Shown: positions 8,847 to 18,668, counted from the stretch's first letter. The stretch is DNA of 64,000 nt from Paenibacillus bovis (GCF_001421015.2 NZ_CP013023.1:920001-984000); one strand, 5' to 3'. Program-made: numbers and translations. The notes: a model not told the origin generated them from the letters alone.

Positions 8847-8884
8847 ATAAAACCTTGGGCTTAAACGTTCAAGGTTTTATTTTT
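8847..8884 (+). terminator. intercistronic partial terminator
   Basis: ATAAAACCTTG pairs exactly with CAAGGTTTTAT, followed by TTTTCC, between the binding-protein gene and the first permease gene. In sugar ABC operons this placement gives more binding protein than permease. Confidence 0.7.
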
Positions 8885-8976
8885 CCTTATAGACAGATTT
8901 ATGGATAGCGTGTAACCCGCAGGTAAGCAAACCATACAGATAAGGCAAACCGGCGATATGAGGGAGATGAGACGAT

Positions 8977-9906
8977 ATGAAAACAGCAGATCCTGCTCTG
9001 AATACAGGCAAAAAAACGACTCGCGCCCGGATGGGCAATCGTGTAAGAGAAGGCATAACGGGCTGGACGTTCGTAGGAATTGCCGCATTACTGATTTTTA
9101 TTTTCTTCTTCTATCCAATGATCCAGGCACTGATTCTGTCTTTCCAGACAGGAACAGGCATGAATTTGAAATTTAACGGCTTTGATAACTATACGCGTCT
9201 GTTTACAGACAGCATGTTCCTCACAGCCGTCAAAAATACATTCATTTATCTGATTTTCCAGGTTCCGCTTATGGTTATTCTGGCACTGTTCATCTCGGTG
9301 CTGCTGAATGACAAAAACCTGAAATTCAAAGGATTTTTCCGTACGGCGATCTTCCTGCCGTGTATTACATCGCTCGTTGCTTATGCAGTCGTATTCAAAT
9401 ATCTGTTCTCTTCGGATGGACTGGTAAATGCGATGCTGCTCAACCTGCATCTCACGAATACCCCTATCGACTGGATTACTGATCCATTCTGGGCCAAAGT
9501 AACGATCATTATCGCTATTACATGGCGTTGGACCGGTTATAACATGATCTTCTATCTGTCCGGTCTGCAAAATATCGACAGTTCTATTTATGAAGCAGCC
9601 CGTATCGATGGTGCTTCGGCAATTCGTCAGTTCTTTAGCATCACGGTACCACTGCTCAAGCCGATCATTCTGTTCACATCGATCACATCCACGATCGGTA
9701 CACTGCAGCTGTTCGATGAAGTCGTGAATATCACCAAGGGTGGACCGGGTAATGCGACCACGAGTATCTCGCAGTATATCTATAACCTGTCCTTTGAATA
9801 TTCGCCGGACTTTGGTTACGCGGCAACCGTATCGTATTCGATCGTTATTATGATTATTATTCTTTCCTTTATCCAGTTCAAAGTGGCAGGTGAGCGCAAT
9901 GGCTAA
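8977..9906 (+). CDS. sugar ABC transporter permease 1
   Basis: The 309-residue MalF/LacF-type permease has six predicted membrane segments and the EAA loop EAARIDGASAIRQFFSITVP near residue 207, which docks the ATPase. The start is supported by GGGAG 11 nt upstream. The last codons overlap the next permease gene. It should pair with permease 2 to form the channel for the galactoside importer. Confidence 0.93.
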   Translation: MKTADPALNTGKKTTRARMGNRVREGITGWTFVGIAALLIFIFFFYPMIQALILSFQTGTGMNLKFNGFDNYTRLFTDSMFLTAVKNTFIYLIFQVPLMVILALFISVLLNDKNLKFKGFFRTAIFLPCITSLVAYAVVFKYLFSSDGLVNAMLLNLHLTNTPIDWITDPFWAKVTIIIAITWRWTGYNMIFYLSGLQNIDSSIYEAARIDGASAIRQFFSITVPLLKPIILFTSITSTIGTLQLFDEVVNITKGGPGNATTSISQYIYNLSFEYSPDFGYAATVSYSIVIMIIILSFIQFKVAGERNG

Positions 9907-10723
9907 AACAAAATTAACATTTACGTATCTGTTCCTGATCGTTGCTGCATTTGTCTCGATCTTCCCGTTCTTCTGGATGATCGTCAGCTCGACCAACCTG
10001 TCTGTAGAAGTAACCGGAGGCAAGCTGCTGCCGGGTGCACATCTAATCGATAACCTGACCAAACTGACCGAATCCGTGGATATCTGGAATGCGATGTGGA
10101 ATTCCGCCAAAATCGCAGTATCCACGACTATTCTGGCGATGCTGATCGCTTCGCTGGCCGGTTATGGATTTGAAGTATATCGCAGTAAAGCCAAAGACAT
10201 TGTCTTCAATATTCTGCTGCTGTCCATGATGATTCCGTTCGCAGCCCTGATGGTACCGCTGTACCGGATGTTTGGACAAATCACCAACTTTATTCCGTTT
10301 ATCGGAATTGATACGCCGGCAGCAGTCGTTATTCCAACGATGACTACCGCGTTCCTGATCTTCTTTTTCCGCCAAAGCACCAAGATGTTCCCGAAAGATC
10401 TGCTGGAAGCCGGACGTATGGATGGACTGAGCGAGCTGGGATTGTTCTTCCGCGTATACATGCCAACGATGAAAACATCCTATGCTGCCGCCGCAATTAT
10501 TACGTTTATGTCCAGCTGGAACAACTATCTGTGGCCGCTCGTTATCCTGCAGACACCAGAGAACCAGACGATCCCACTGCTGATCTCCAATCTGGGCTCC
10601 AGTTACTCACCGGATTACGGCGTGATCATGATCGCAATCGTGATCTCTACGCTGCCAACAGCGCTTGTGTTCTTCCTGATGCAGAAGCACTTTGTGGCAG
10701 GTATGGTAGGATCGGTCAAATAA
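9899..10723 (+). CDS. sugar ABC transporter permease 2
   Basis: This is a MalG/LacG-type permease of 274 residues with an EAA-like loop (LLEAGRMDGLSELGLFFRVY). I chose ATG 9899 over the in-frame GTG at 9890, because AGGTGAG then lies 5 nt upstream. It overlaps the preceding gene by 8 nt, so translation is coupled. With permease 1 and the binding lipoprotein it makes the importer minus ATPase. Confidence 0.93.
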   Translation: MAKTKLTFTYLFLIVAAFVSIFPFFWMIVSSTNLSVEVTGGKLLPGAHLIDNLTKLTESVDIWNAMWNSAKIAVSTTILAMLIASLAGYGFEVYRSKAKDIVFNILLLSMMIPFAALMVPLYRMFGQITNFIPFIGIDTPAAVVIPTMTTAFLIFFFRQSTKMFPKDLLEAGRMDGLSELGLFFRVYMPTMKTSYAAAAIITFMSSWNNYLWPLVILQTPENQTIPLLISNLGSSYSPDYGVIMIAIVISTLPTALVFFLMQKHFVAGMVGSVK

Positions 10724-11096
10724 AACCGTTTGACTGCATATTGAAATGCACGTAAATAGTGCTTGGGTTCATTCGGATAAAGGATAAACCGGAATATCAT
10801 TACAATGAATCCAAAGTGTTGTTGTCACGATGAGCTTGAAATGTCGTCATGATAAATCTCAATTGTTATTACAAAGGGTCGGATATGTACGATTTCCTGT
10901 GAAAAGGAAAATATCCGGCCCTTTACTGTGAGTATCTTACAGGGTACATTTTTGCAGATTTTCGCGGACTATTTTGTTTTGTATAACATATATAAGAATG
11001 TGGAAATAGAGTATGTGCGATTTTATCATATTAAAAACACGTAACGCAGACACATATAATAAAAATGAATGTAATAAATAGACTGGAGTGATGATA
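10724..11096. other. gap between importer and beta-galactosidase genes
   Basis: The gap is 373 nt with no coding frame. It contains the hairpin at 10873-10924 and then AT-rich DNA that could carry a separate promoter for the beta-galactosidase gene. No clear -35/-10 pair is claimed. Confidence 0.5.
10873..10924 (+). terminator. terminator-like hairpin after permease 2
   Basis: AAAGGGTCGGATAT pairs with ATATCCGGCCCTTT (one wobble), with an inner TTTCCT/AGGAAA stem. The T-run is short (CCCTTTACT), so termination may be partial and allow read-through to lacZ. Confidence 0.6.
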
Positions 11097-14000
11097 ATGA
11101 GCAAGACAGAAACAGAATTGATGCAGGACCGAGTAACTTCTCCTTCACTGGATTGGCTGAGTGATACGAGTGTATTTGCAGTAAACCGTCTGTGGGCATA
11201 TTCGGATCATAAATATTATGCGACTCTCGCCGAGGCGCAGACGCGTGGAGCGATGGCTTGGCGTCATAGTCTGAATGGCAGCTGGAAGTTTAATTATGCG
11301 GTGAATCCGGCCAGTCGTCCGCAGGGGTTTTATGAGCAGGACTTTGCCTGTGCAGGCTGGGGCGATATTCAGGTACCCGGACATATCCAGACGCAGGGCT
11401 ATGGACAGATGCAGTATGTGAATACAATGTATCCGTGGGACGGTCAGGAGAATCTGCGTCCGCCAATGATTTCGCAGGAGTCCAATCCGGTAGGCAGCTA
11501 TGTGAAGCATTTTTATTTGCCGGAAAATATGAAGAGCGAGCAGCCTGTCTATATTTCTTTCCAGGGTGTGGAATCGGCATTCTATGTATGGTTGAACGGG
11601 CAGTTTGTCGGTTACAGCGAGGATAGCTTTACACCGTCGGACTTTGATCTGACTCCATACATACAGGAGGGTGAAAACAAACTGGCTGTAGAAGTGTACC
11701 AGCGCAGTACAGGGGCATGGCTGGAAGATCAGGATTTCTGGCGCTTCTCCGGTATATTCCGTGATGTGTATCTGTACACGGTGCCGGAAGTGCATGTACG
11801 CGATCTGCATGTAAATGCCGGTCTGGACGATCAGTATACCGAGGGACAGCTGGATGTGAAGCTGACACTCGAACAGGGACAATCTTTTAACGGAGCACGC
11901 GCTGCGCTAGAGCTGCATGACCGTGCAGGACAAATCGTCTGCTCCGGTGAAGTTACATTCGCAGATGCTTCTGGAAAGGCGCGGGCTTCTTTCCAAGCGA
12001 AGCTGGAGACGGTAACTGCCTGGAGCGCAGAGCACCCTTATCTGTATACACTCTACATCACGGTATACAATGCAGCTGGTGAAGTGGTTGAGGTCATTCC
12101 GCAGCGCGTAGGATTCCGCCGATTCGAAATGATCAACAAAGTAATGCATCTGAACGGCAAGCGAATCGTCTTCAAAGGTGTAAACCGCCACGAATTCAAC
12201 TGCCGTACCGGACGTGCAGTAACGGAAGAAGATATGCTGTGGGATATCCGTACGATCAAGCAGAATAATATGAATGCAGTACGTACCTCGCATTATCCGA
12301 ACCAGACGCGCTGGTATGAGCTGTGCGACGAGTACGGCATTTACCTGATTGACGAGATGAATCTGGAGACACACGGTTCCTGGCAAAAGATGGGCGCCGT
12401 AGAGCCATCCTGGAATATTCCGGGCAATCTGCCGGAATGGCAGGATATCGTTATGGATCGTGCAATCTCGATGGTAGAACGCGACAAAAACCATCCTTCC
12501 ATCCTGATCTGGTCCTGTGGTAACGAATCCTATGCCGGTCAGGTGATCCTGAATGTAGCCGATTATTTCCGGGAAAAAGATCCGACACGCCTCGTTCATT
12601 ATGAAGGTGTATTCCATAACCGGGATTACGATGCAACCAGTGATATGGAGAGCCGAATGTATGCCAAGCCTGCCGATATCGAGGAATACCTGAACAGCAA
12701 TCCTTCCAAACCGTATATCAGCTGCGAATATATGCATGCGATGGGCAACTCGGTCGGCGGTATGCACAAATACACCGAGCTGGAGAACAAGTACGAGATG
12801 TACCAGGGCGGATTTATCTGGGATTATATCGATCAGGCTGTTATGAAAAAAAATCGCTATGGCGTGGAGTATCTGGCTTATGGTGGAGACTATGACGACC
12901 GTGCGACCGATTACGGATTCTGTACGGATGGAATCGTATATGCGGATCGCAAAGTGTCTCCAAAAATGCAGGAAGTCAAATTCCTGTACCAGAACATCAA
13001 GCTGATTCCGGATCAAAATGGAGTCAAAGTGGTCAATGAGAATCTGTTCGAAGGAACAGAGGCGTACCAGCTGCTCTACCGTCTGAACCGTAATGGCGTT
13101 CAGGTATATGAAATGGTGCTGGATGTACAGGTAGCTGCTGGTCAGGAAGGCTATATAGAGGTGAAAATGCCGGATGTCTCCGGACAACCGGGCGAATACG
13201 CGATCCACGCGTCGCTAATCCTGAAAGCAGACGAGCTGTGGGCAGAAGCGGGATATGAAGTATCCTTTGGCGAGTATGTATTTGTGGTAGAAGGCGAGCA
13301 GGCAGCACCTGTATCCGCCGGAGCGATGCATGTAGCCGAAGGTGATGTGAATATCGGTGTTCACGGCAATGGCTACAGCATTATGTTCTCCAAAGGAGCA
13401 GGCAGTCTGACTTCCCTGCGCTACGGTGGACGGGAATATATCGCTGCACCGCCGGTACCGATGTTCTGGCGCGCAACGACCGACAATGACAAAGGCACAG
13501 CCCAAGGGTACACTTCCGGAGCATGGCTGGCTGCGAGTCTGGCACGCCGCTGTACTCATGTGGAGCTTCAGCAGGAACAGGACCATGTAACAGTGACGTT
13601 CCAGTATATGTTCAGCATCCATACCGATGTACGCATGACAACAGCCTACACCGTGCATTCGGACGGAAGTCTGCAGGTCAAATCGCGTTATACCGGTGCT
13701 GCCGGACTGCCAAATCTGCCGATCGTGGCACTGTCCTTCAAAATTCCGGCCGATTATCATCATCTGGACTGGTATGCGATGGGACCGGACGAGAATTATA
13801 TTGACCGTGCGTTTGGTGCGAGACTTGTACATTTCCGCAATGATGCAGCCGATAATGTATCCGGTTATGTGGTTCCTCAGGAATCAGGTAACCGTACAGG
13901 CGTACGCCGGGTTGATATTATGAATGACGAGCAGTATGGTCTGCGTCTGACCGCTCCGGCTTCTGCACCGGTAGAATGTAATATTTCGCCGTATACAGCG

Positions 14001-14189
14001 CTGGAACTGGAAAGTGCAGCCCATGTCTACGAGCTGCCGGAAGTCCATTATACAGTGGTTACGGTAGCTGGCAAGCAAATGGGTGTTGGCGGTGACGATA
14101 GCTGGGGAGCACCAGTACACGAAGAGTATCAGATTCCAGCAGATCAGGAGCTGGAGTTCGAATTTACGATTCGCAATCTCCGGCCGTAA
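11097..14189 (+). CDS. lacZ: GH2 beta-galactosidase
   Basis: The product has about 1030 residues, the usual LacZ length. ATG 11097 has GGAG 8 nt upstream. Earlier in-frame GTG/ATG codons at 11088 and 11091 lie too close to it. Family 2 order is seen: sugar-binding beta-sandwich, Ig-like, TIM barrel and C-terminal small domain. The acid/base is E477 in WSCGNES; the nucleophile is E544 in SCEYMHAMGNS (E. coli E461 and E537). No signal peptide is present, so it acts in the cytoplasm on sugar brought in by the importer upstream. Confidence 0.96.
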   Translation: MSKTETELMQDRVTSPSLDWLSDTSVFAVNRLWAYSDHKYYATLAEAQTRGAMAWRHSLNGSWKFNYAVNPASRPQGFYEQDFACAGWGDIQVPGHIQTQGYGQMQYVNTMYPWDGQENLRPPMISQESNPVGSYVKHFYLPENMKSEQPVYISFQGVESAFYVWLNGQFVGYSEDSFTPSDFDLTPYIQEGENKLAVEVYQRSTGAWLEDQDFWRFSGIFRDVYLYTVPEVHVRDLHVNAGLDDQYTEGQLDVKLTLEQGQSFNGARAALELHDRAGQIVCSGEVTFADASGKARASFQAKLETVTAWSAEHPYLYTLYITVYNAAGEVVEVIPQRVGFRRFEMINKVMHLNGKRIVFKGVNRHEFNCRTGRAVTEEDMLWDIRTIKQNNMNAVRTSHYPNQTRWYELCDEYGIYLIDEMNLETHGSWQKMGAVEPSWNIPGNLPEWQDIVMDRAISMVERDKNHPSILIWSCGNESYAGQVILNVADYFREKDPTRLVHYEGVFHNRDYDATSDMESRMYAKPADIEEYLNSNPSKPYISCEYMHAMGNSVGGMHKYTELENKYEMYQGGFIWDYIDQAVMKKNRYGVEYLAYGGDYDDRATDYGFCTDGIVYADRKVSPKMQEVKFLYQNIKLIPDQNGVKVVNENLFEGTEAYQLLYRLNRNGVQVYEMVLDVQVAAGQEGYIEVKMPDVSGQPGEYAIHASLILKADELWAEAGYEVSFGEYVFVVEGEQAAPVSAGAMHVAEGDVNIGVHGNGYSIMFSKGAGSLTSLRYGGREYIAAPPVPMFWRATTDNDKGTAQGYTSGAWLAASLARRCTHVELQQEQDHVTVTFQYMFSIHTDVRMTTAYTVHSDGSLQVKSRYTGAAGLPNLPIVALSFKIPADYHHLDWYAMGPDENYIDRAFGARLVHFRNDAADNVSGYVVPQESGNRTGVRRVDIMNDEQYGLRLTAPASAPVECNISPYTALELESAAHVYELPEVHYTVVTVAGKQMGVGGDDSWGAPVHEEYQIPADQELEFEFTIRNLRP

Positions 14190-14216
14190 GTAATATCGCA
14201 AACTGTATGAATATAC

Positions 14217-14260
14217 AAAAGCCGCTGAAGTAGAAATCATTGCTTCAGCGGCTTTTTCTT
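14217..14260 (+). terminator. terminator after lacZ
   Basis: AAAAGCCGCTGAAG pairs with CTTCAGCGGCTTTTT, with a T-run at its end. Confidence 0.9.
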
Positions 14261-14468
14261 AAACATAGACTGCAAAACAGTGGCTAGGCGCAATTCTTAT
14301 TTTAGTAAAATGAAGGCGATAACCCTATTTATTACATCATTTGACAAATTTAAAATTTTATTTTATAGTTAATCTGTTCGTTCTATTCCTAAATTGATTG
14401 GTGGTGAATATAAGAATCATATAATGTAAAATAATACATATTTATTCAAAACATACAGAATAGGAGCA

Positions 14469-15086
14469 ATGACAAATATGCGTAACTTTATGACTACAAT
14501 CAAATTCACCATGCTGGCAGCGATGCTGTCCACTATTTTCTGCTTGCCGGTATTTACTACACAGGCTTCGGCAGCAACAACCCACACACCGGTTCTTTTT
14601 GTTCATGGACTGGGAGGGTCGTCCAGCAACTTTATGTACATCAAGAGCTATCTGCTGAGCCAGGGCTGGTCGCAAGATGAGCTGTACTCGATCGATCTGC
14701 CAAGCAAGAACGGTACACAGGTTATGAATGCACCGGCTATCCGTAGCATGGTGGATGATATCCTCGCCAGAACAGGCAGCTCCAAAGTGAACATTATCGC
14801 TCACAGTATGGGCGGGGCGAACAGCCTGTACTATATTCTTAACTATGGCGGCGCAGAGAAAGTCGACAAACTGATCACGCTGGGCGGCGCCAACCGTCTC
14901 ACAACAGGTACTGCACCAGCAGGTATCGATATGACTTCGATCTACAGCATTAATGACCAGATCGTCAGCAACTACCTGTCTATCGTGGATGGTGCGAACA
15001 ATATTCGCATCGCTGGCGTATATCATGTAGGGCTGATCTTCAACTCTTATGTGAACAGTCTGGTACTGAACGCTCTGCAAGAATAG
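14469..15086 (+). CDS. secreted family I.4 lipase (LipA-like)
   Basis: The 205-residue protein has a signal peptide ending near QASA and a minimal alpha/beta hydrolase fold like B. subtilis LipA. Landmarks are VLFVHGLGG (oxyanion region), the nucleophile S113 in AHSMG (Ala replaces the first Gly of the pentapeptide, a family I.4 mark), D163 in SINDQIV and H186 in GVYHVGL. The segments IKSYLLSQGWS and LGGANRLTTG are near-identical to LipA. It should hydrolyse short to medium-chain triglycerides outside the cell. ATG 14469 has TAGGAG just upstream. It is monocistronic. Confidence 0.93.
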   Translation: MTNMRNFMTTIKFTMLAAMLSTIFCLPVFTTQASAATTHTPVLFVHGLGGSSSNFMYIKSYLLSQGWSQDELYSIDLPSKNGTQVMNAPAIRSMVDDILARTGSSKVNIIAHSMGGANSLYYILNYGGAEKVDKLITLGGANRLTTGTAPAGIDMTSIYSINDQIVSNYLSIVDGANNIRIAGVYHVGLIFNSYVNSLVLNALQE

Positions 15087-15120
15087 GAATGATTACGACT
15101 GCTTTTGGTATAGATCATGC

Positions 15121-15147
15121 ATAGGCTATAGATGATCTATAGCCTAT
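15121..15147. repeat. perfect 12-bp inverted repeat after the lipase gene
   Basis: ATAGGCTATAGA and TCTATAGCCTAT flank a 3-nt spacer with no T-run. It may be an operator or an mRNA 3' stabiliser. The lipase terminator proper follows at 15191. Confidence 0.5.
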
Positions 15148-15190
15148 AGGTCATCCGCGATACCGACATCTATGATGATCGTACAGCCAG

Positions 15191-15228
15191 GCCGCTGGTC
15201 AGGGGAAACCCTTGACTGGCGGCTTTTT
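15191..15228 (+). terminator. terminator after lipase gene
   Basis: GCCGCTGGTCAGGG pairs with CCCTTGACTGGCGGC around GAAA, followed by TTTTT. Confidence 0.88.
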
Positions 15229-15263
15229 GCTGTCCATACTATTCGTCAAAGGAGGTGCGGATC

Positions 15264-16070
15264 ATGACCCATATGATATTTTACCGTCATCCCGATTTGC
15301 CTTTTCTCGAAGCCAAGCATTGTCTGGCAGACGATCTGGCCTATCACAAGCATTTTCATGAAGAGTATTCGGTGGGATTGATCGAACAGGGGCAGACCAA
15401 TGCATGGTGTGACGGCACAACGATGCTGGTGGAGGAAGGGCGGATGATCAGCTTTCCGCCTCAGATGCTGCATGCATGCCATCCGGATCAGGGACTGGAC
15501 TGGCAGTATAAAATGCTGTTTATCCAGCCGCAGTGGCTGCAGGGGTTGGAACAGCGTGAGCTGGAGGCTGTCCATATTCCGTATCTACTGTCTGCCGGCA
15601 AAAATGAAGCTTGCCGCCTGCATATTCGTCAGATTATGCAGCAACTCCGACAGCAGGCAGATGCACTGACGATAGAGAGCGGGCTAATCGAACTGCTTCA
15701 GACCTTAACCGGCTCAGAATCCGGAGATATCAGTCATGGACGGTCGCATCGCCAGGATCACAAATACATAGGCAGAGTCCGGGAGTATCTGAATGCCCAT
15801 TTTAACGAAAAAATTACACTGGCACAGCTGGAACAGGAGGTAGGAATCAGCCGCTTCCATCTGATTCGTCTGTTCAAGCAGTGGAATCATCTACCGCCGC
15901 ATCGTTATCAGAATGTACTGCGTATCAATTATGCCAAAACCGAGCTGGCCCGCCAGCGGCCTATTGCCGATATTGCTGCAGAAGCTGGATTCTATGATCA
16001 GAGTCATTTGACACGTCTATTTATCCGGATGGTCGGTGTGACGCCAGGAAAATACAGCCTGTCGGTATAA
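15264..16070 (+). CDS. AraC-family transcriptional regulator
   Basis: ATG 15264 lies about 8 nt after AAAGGAGG; a GTG at 15255 overlaps that site. The 268-residue protein has an N-terminal cupin-like effector domain (YHKHFHEEYSVGLIEQG; ISFPPQMLHACHP) and a C-terminal double HTH (LAQLEQEVGISRFHLIRLFK and IADIAAEAGFYDQSHLTRLF). The effector and targets are unknown. The adjacent genes (lipase behind a terminator, proline dehydrogenase-like gene 210 nt downstream) are possible targets. Confidence 0.9.
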   Translation: MTHMIFYRHPDLPFLEAKHCLADDLAYHKHFHEEYSVGLIEQGQTNAWCDGTTMLVEEGRMISFPPQMLHACHPDQGLDWQYKMLFIQPQWLQGLEQRELEAVHIPYLLSAGKNEACRLHIRQIMQQLRQQADALTIESGLIELLQTLTGSESGDISHGRSHRQDHKYIGRVREYLNAHFNEKITLAQLEQEVGISRFHLIRLFKQWNHLPPHRYQNVLRINYAKTELARQRPIADIAAEAGFYDQSHLTRLFIRMVGVTPGKYSLSV

Positions 16071-16282
16071 GGATACCCGGGTCTGGTAGAGAGAGATAAT
16101 CATGCATGATCCATGGATAGAATATGGCTCTGAGCATGCTGATCAGAAGTATGGAATAGTATGAAATGTGGCAGGATCAACAGAATAGATAATGATTATT
16201 TTTCAAATAGCAATTTTGTACAATCCCTTTGTTCCCTTCTCCGATATGCTTGGAAACAAATCAGAAGAAGGGATGGGATACT

Positions 16283-17290
16283 ATGAATACAATAAATACA
16301 TCAGCACACAGCGAATCCATGGAGAAGCAGCTGGCAGATGCGCTAAAGTCGGTTGCCCGCCGATTGGATATCAAGGAATATATCGATCGTGATCCGGTGA
16401 TGAACCAACTGCTCAAAAAAGCCGCCGATCGCTATGTTACCGGAGAACAGCGTCAGCAGGCATTACATACAGCCAGGGAGCTGGAAAGCGCAGGATATGC
16501 CGTCTCGCTCGAATATATCGGGGAAAATACGCAGAGTGCCGAAGAATGTGAGCAGGCTGTGCAGGAATTGTCTGCGCTGATCCGCGAAGCCGGAGTGGAT
16601 CGCAAAGGTGCCCGGGTATCCTTTGATCTGTCGCATATCGGGCTGCTGCTGGACACGGAACTGGCGCTGCGTCATCTGTTGGAACTTGCCCAGCAGGCAG
16701 AGCCGGTTGGTATAGAGCTGTTTATTAGTATGGAGGAGTCTGCCAAAACCGACCGTATTCTGTCCGTCTATACACGTGCAGTCCGGCAGTATCCGGACAA
16801 TATCGGTATTACGCTGCAGGCCCAGCTGCACCGGACGCCGGAAGATGCTGTAGCCCAGCTGCCAGCCGGTGCCCGGGTGCGTATCGTCAAAGGCGCTTAT
16901 CAAGAGCCGGAATCGATCTCTATGCCTCGCTCGGAGGCACTGGATACGCGTTATGTGGAACTGGTGGAGTATGTGCTGCAGCAGGGCTGCCGGGTATCAG
17001 TGGCTACACATGATGAAGCACTGATCGACCGGATGCTGGAGATACTGCAGACTGCCGGAGCAGATCGTTATGCAGAGTATGAGCTATTATATGGTATTCG
17101 CCCGGAATTAAGCCGGCGTCTACTGGATCGCGGTCAGCCGGTACGCATTTATCTGACATACGGTCATGAATGGTATCTGTATCTGTGCCACCGAATTGCA
17201 GAATATCCGCCGAATCTATTCCAGGCTGTAATAGATATACTCAGCGAGGAACAGCCTGATTTTGTACGTTCGTATATCGAAAAGAACTAA
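16283..17290 (+). CDS. proline dehydrogenase-like protein, divergent active site
   Basis: Chosen ATG 16283 gives 335 residues. The fold matches monofunctional ProDH (B. subtilis FadM/PutB): RIVKGAYQEP (200-209), ATHDE (241-245), LLYGIR (268-273), YGHEWY and a final barrel helix. True enzymes oxidise proline to P5C with FAD. Here residues that hold proline differ: the Lys of VSxK is D115, and the YxxRRxxER helix reads LCHRIAEY (H303, R304, Y308). It may use another substrate or be inactive. It is monocistronic, with no P5C dehydrogenase gene nearby. Confidence 0.75.
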   Translation: MNTINTSAHSESMEKQLADALKSVARRLDIKEYIDRDPVMNQLLKKAADRYVTGEQRQQALHTARELESAGYAVSLEYIGENTQSAEECEQAVQELSALIREAGVDRKGARVSFDLSHIGLLLDTELALRHLLELAQQAEPVGIELFISMEESAKTDRILSVYTRAVRQYPDNIGITLQAQLHRTPEDAVAQLPAGARVRIVKGAYQEPESISMPRSEALDTRYVELVEYVLQQGCRVSVATHDEALIDRMLEILQTAGADRYAEYELLYGIRPELSRRLLDRGQPVRIYLTYGHEWYLYLCHRIAEYPPNLFQAVIDILSEEQPDFVRSYIEKN

Positions 17291-17311
17291 TTGGTTTATT
17301 TTCGAATCGCT

Positions 17312-17354
17312 AAAAAAGCAGACTGTTTCCCGCGAAGGGACAGCCTGCTTTTTT
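17312..17354. terminator. shared terminator between convergent genes
   Basis: AAAAAAGCAGACTGT pairs with ACAGCCTGCTTTTTT with a small bulge. A- and T-runs flank it, so it can serve both the plus-strand ProDH-like gene and the minus-strand phosphatase gene. Confidence 0.82.
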
Positions 17355-17399
17355 ACATACCTATGATTGATTCCGGTGTATCTATCGATGCTGCGGCAA

Positions 17400-18668
17400 T
17401 TACTTGAGTTTCAGCAATTTGACCAGTTTGTCGTGGATAGCTGTATTCTGGTAGTTACCGGTAAATTCTTCGGAGCCCGGGCCCATAGCTGTCAGTGCTA
17501 CATCGACTGCACTGTGTCCGCCTGTAGTCCAGTCCACATAGAACTGTTCTTTGGAACCAGCGATCGTGAATGGTCCATCTTCCTTGGATTCGCCGTCACC
17601 AGACTCATCGTCAGCATCGACTTCCTCGATAACCATACCGCCTGTCTCGTGGTCAGCAGTTACGAGTACAAGAGTATCAGGGTGCTTTTTGGCATAGTCT
17701 TTGGCGACTTTGACGGCTTTGTCGAGCTGTTGGCCGGCTTTGATCGTCAATGCGGCATCGTTATCATGCGCCATCTCGTCGGTGCCTTCTTCTTCTACCA
17801 TCAGGAAGAAGCCTTTATTGTTTTTGGACAGTACGTCCAGTGCTTTGGTAGTCATGTCCGGCAGGGAGACGGTTGGATTGTATTTGTTGCCCAGCTCGTT
17901 ATGTGCCTGGAACATTTCTTCGTTGGCGAACAGGCCCAGAAGCTTGCCGCTTTTGGAAGCTTTCATCTCGGCAGTATCGGTTACGTAGTCATAGCCCAGC
18001 TTTTTGGCGCGTTCTACCAGATTGCCCTGGGTGCCTTTGCTGCCTTCTGACGGATCTTCGGCTGGAGCGTCCGGATGAGCACCAGCGGTTCCTTTTGGAT
18101 ACCAGAAGTCTTCGCCGCCGCCGAGCAGAACGTCGATTTTGCTGTTCTCAATATACTGCTTGGCGATATCGCTCTGGGCAGAACGGTTCTCGACGTGTGC
18201 ACCAAAAGCAGCGCCTGTCGCATCTGTCACCTGACTGGTCGTTACGACACCTGTAGACATGCCGGCTTTTTTGGCCAGTTCCATTACAGTGGTTACCGGT
18301 TTCTTTTTGGCATCCATGCCGATGGCGCCGTTATACGTTTTGACACCAGTCGCAATAGCCGTCGCGGCAGCGGCAGAGTCTGTCACCAGACTGTCGCTGG
18401 AGCTGGTACGTACAAGGCCGGATACCGGCATTTTGTCCATCTCCAATGTGCCATTTTTGCCGACAGTAGCGTAGCGGATAGCATTACGACTCGCTTCGCC
18501 CATACCATCGCCGATAAACAGGATGACATTTTTGGGAGCTGTTACTTTTTTGGCAGCAGTCGTAGCAGCAGCATCGGCAGTAGTGAAGCCGATAGTAAAT
18601 AAAGGCACGCTTAATACAGCGGCAGCGCCCAGGGACAGGGCTGCTTTTTTCATGGAAAAGGTATTCAA
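17400..18668 (-). CDS. secreted alkaline phosphatase (PhoA family)
   Basis: The start is judged to be TTG 18668, because TAGGAG lies about 10 nt upstream; a GTG three codons earlier is too close and the first ATG too far. The signal peptide ends near ADA. Metal-site landmarks are FIGDGMG, the phosphorylated Ser in VTDSAAAATA (S98), TDEMAHDND and TADHETGG, then GGHSAVDVAL near the end. It releases phosphate from monoesters outside the cell. Family members are often under PhoP control, but no Pho box is claimed. An acidic insertion (DADDESGDGESKEDG) precedes the last third. Confidence 0.93.
   Translation of the reverse strand: MNTFSMKKAALSLGAAAVLSVPLFTIGFTTADAAATTAAKKVTAPKNVILFIGDGMGEASRNAIRYATVGKNGTLEMDKMPVSGLVRTSSSDSLVTDSAAAATAIATGVKTYNGAIGMDAKKKPVTTVMELAKKAGMSTGVVTTSQVTDATGAAFGAHVENRSAQSDIAKQYIENSKIDVLLGGGEDFWYPKGTAGAHPDAPAEDPSEGSKGTQGNLVERAKKLGYDYVTDTAEMKASKSGKLLGLFANEEMFQAHNELGNKYNPTVSLPDMTTKALDVLSKNNKGFFLMVEEEGTDEMAHDNDAALTIKAGQQLDKAVKVAKDYAKKHPDTLVLVTADHETGGMVIEEVDADDESGDGESKEDGPFTIAGSKEQFYVDWTTGGHSAVDVALTAMGPGSEEFTGNYQNTAIHDKLVKLLKLK

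Noticed and set aside
9088-10125. 345-codon minus-strand frame over the permeases
   Set aside because: Antisense of two clear MalF/MalG-type permeases; no domain of its own.
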